Below, in pieces: positions 41,498 to 41,642 of a stretch of 41,642 nt of DNA. Source of the stretch: Fibrobacterota bacterium (GTDB lineage: Bacteria; Fibrobacterota; Chitinivibrionia; Chitinivibrionales; Chitinispirillaceae); the NCBI GenBank assembly GCA_023436205.1, contig JAEZKC010000111.1, positions 1 to 41,642 on the forward strand, in the 5' to 3' direction. The stretch's first letter is position 1. Every line of letters starts with the position of its first letter. The notes below the pieces were generated by a model that was given only the letters and a program-made list of their open reading frames with translations, made no database searches and was not told the origin of the DNA. Both the position numbers and the translations under genes were made by a program.

Positions 41498-41642
41498 ATC
41501 CGCATCATAGTACCGAGCACCGATTAGGTACTATAGTTCTTCCCCGAAGCCTGCGCTTTTCCATCCGCCTATCAAAGATCTTACCTCAAAATAGCATTCG
41601 CCCCGAGGTCCAGTCACCCTTCAGCCGTTACTTTTTGCCGCT
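41498..41642 (-). pseudogene. Frameshifted end of an RHS core, running off the right edge
   Basis: Minus strand. YLIGARYYDADV directly precedes the toxin fragment in frame, closed by TAG 41531-41533. In another frame just upstream GKAQASGKNY (about 41532-41563) continues the same RHS motif. The join would need one added base near 41530. Further upstream in that frame two stops (TGA TAG) occur, so the core is broken more than once. Confidence 0.45.

Noticed and set aside
1..41642. CRISPR array, tRNA, rRNA or IS element
   Set aside because: No regularly spaced repeats, cloverleaf sequence, conserved rRNA segment or transposase frame was found on either strand.

Overview
The window looks like chromosome from a member of the Fibrobacterota (Chitinispirillia/Chitinivibrionia-like). 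The best marker is a TIGR02147/DUF4423-type regulator (14471-15328), a family concentrated in that phylum, overlapping a lipoprotein gene whose mature start carries a GTGTET motif. C-terminal sorting-like domains on secreted proteins, many lipoproteins and a TonB-dependent receptor fit a diderm, non-motile-type cell that works at its surface. This is inference from protein families; no rRNA or tRNA gene was seen.

Layout. 1-4360 (+): a very large CARDB / Ig-like / FG-GAP / dockerin surface protein, entering from the left edge and broken by two -1 frameshifts, followed directly by two small secreted cohesin-like proteins, together a possible miniature dockerin-cohesin cassette. 4361-9145: an unknown membrane protein, a lipoprotein, an outer-membrane beta-barrel protein and a Ser/Thr kinase with extracytoplasmic ankyrin repeats, separated by repeat-bearing intergenic DNA. 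9304-13224: TspO-like protein behind a palindromic promoter, GreA-like protein, a possible micro-ORF, a DUF6448 protein, and a CrtI-like FAD oxidoreductase. 13266-18274: lipoprotein plus TIGR02147 regulator (-), a repeat-rich divergent control region, and a secreted papain-like peptidase with three Ig-like modules (+). 18496-20471: ABC-F ATPase and GIY-YIG protein.

20879-27395 (+) is an energised uptake operon: a sigma-54-like promoter, ExbB, two unlike ExbD proteins (one lacks the membrane aspartate), TonB, a TonB-dependent receptor that carries its own TonB C-terminal domain, and a lipoprotein. 27458-29302 (-) is a chemoreceptor with a periplasmic zinc-binding (CZB) domain and a seven-cysteine cytoplasmic module. 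29525-33003 (+): geranylgeranyl-reductase-like oxidoreductase, GT4 glycosyltransferase, HtpX. 33075-36971 (-): ArsR/SmtB repressor, Zn/Cd P-type ATPase, PA14 lipoprotein and DUF72 protein, with a clear SmtB-type operator. 37084-39062 (-): two NfeD proteins. 39235-40071 (+): RpoD-like sigma factor with promoter and terminator.

The right end (40107-41642) looks like a decayed accessory island: an XRE-regulator tail remnant, a lipoprotein, and the C-terminal tip of an RHS protein with a probable L,D-transpeptidase-fold (Tlde1/DUF2778-like) toxin domain. The adjoining lipoprotein is a natural candidate for its immunity protein. The RHS core just upstream is frameshifted.
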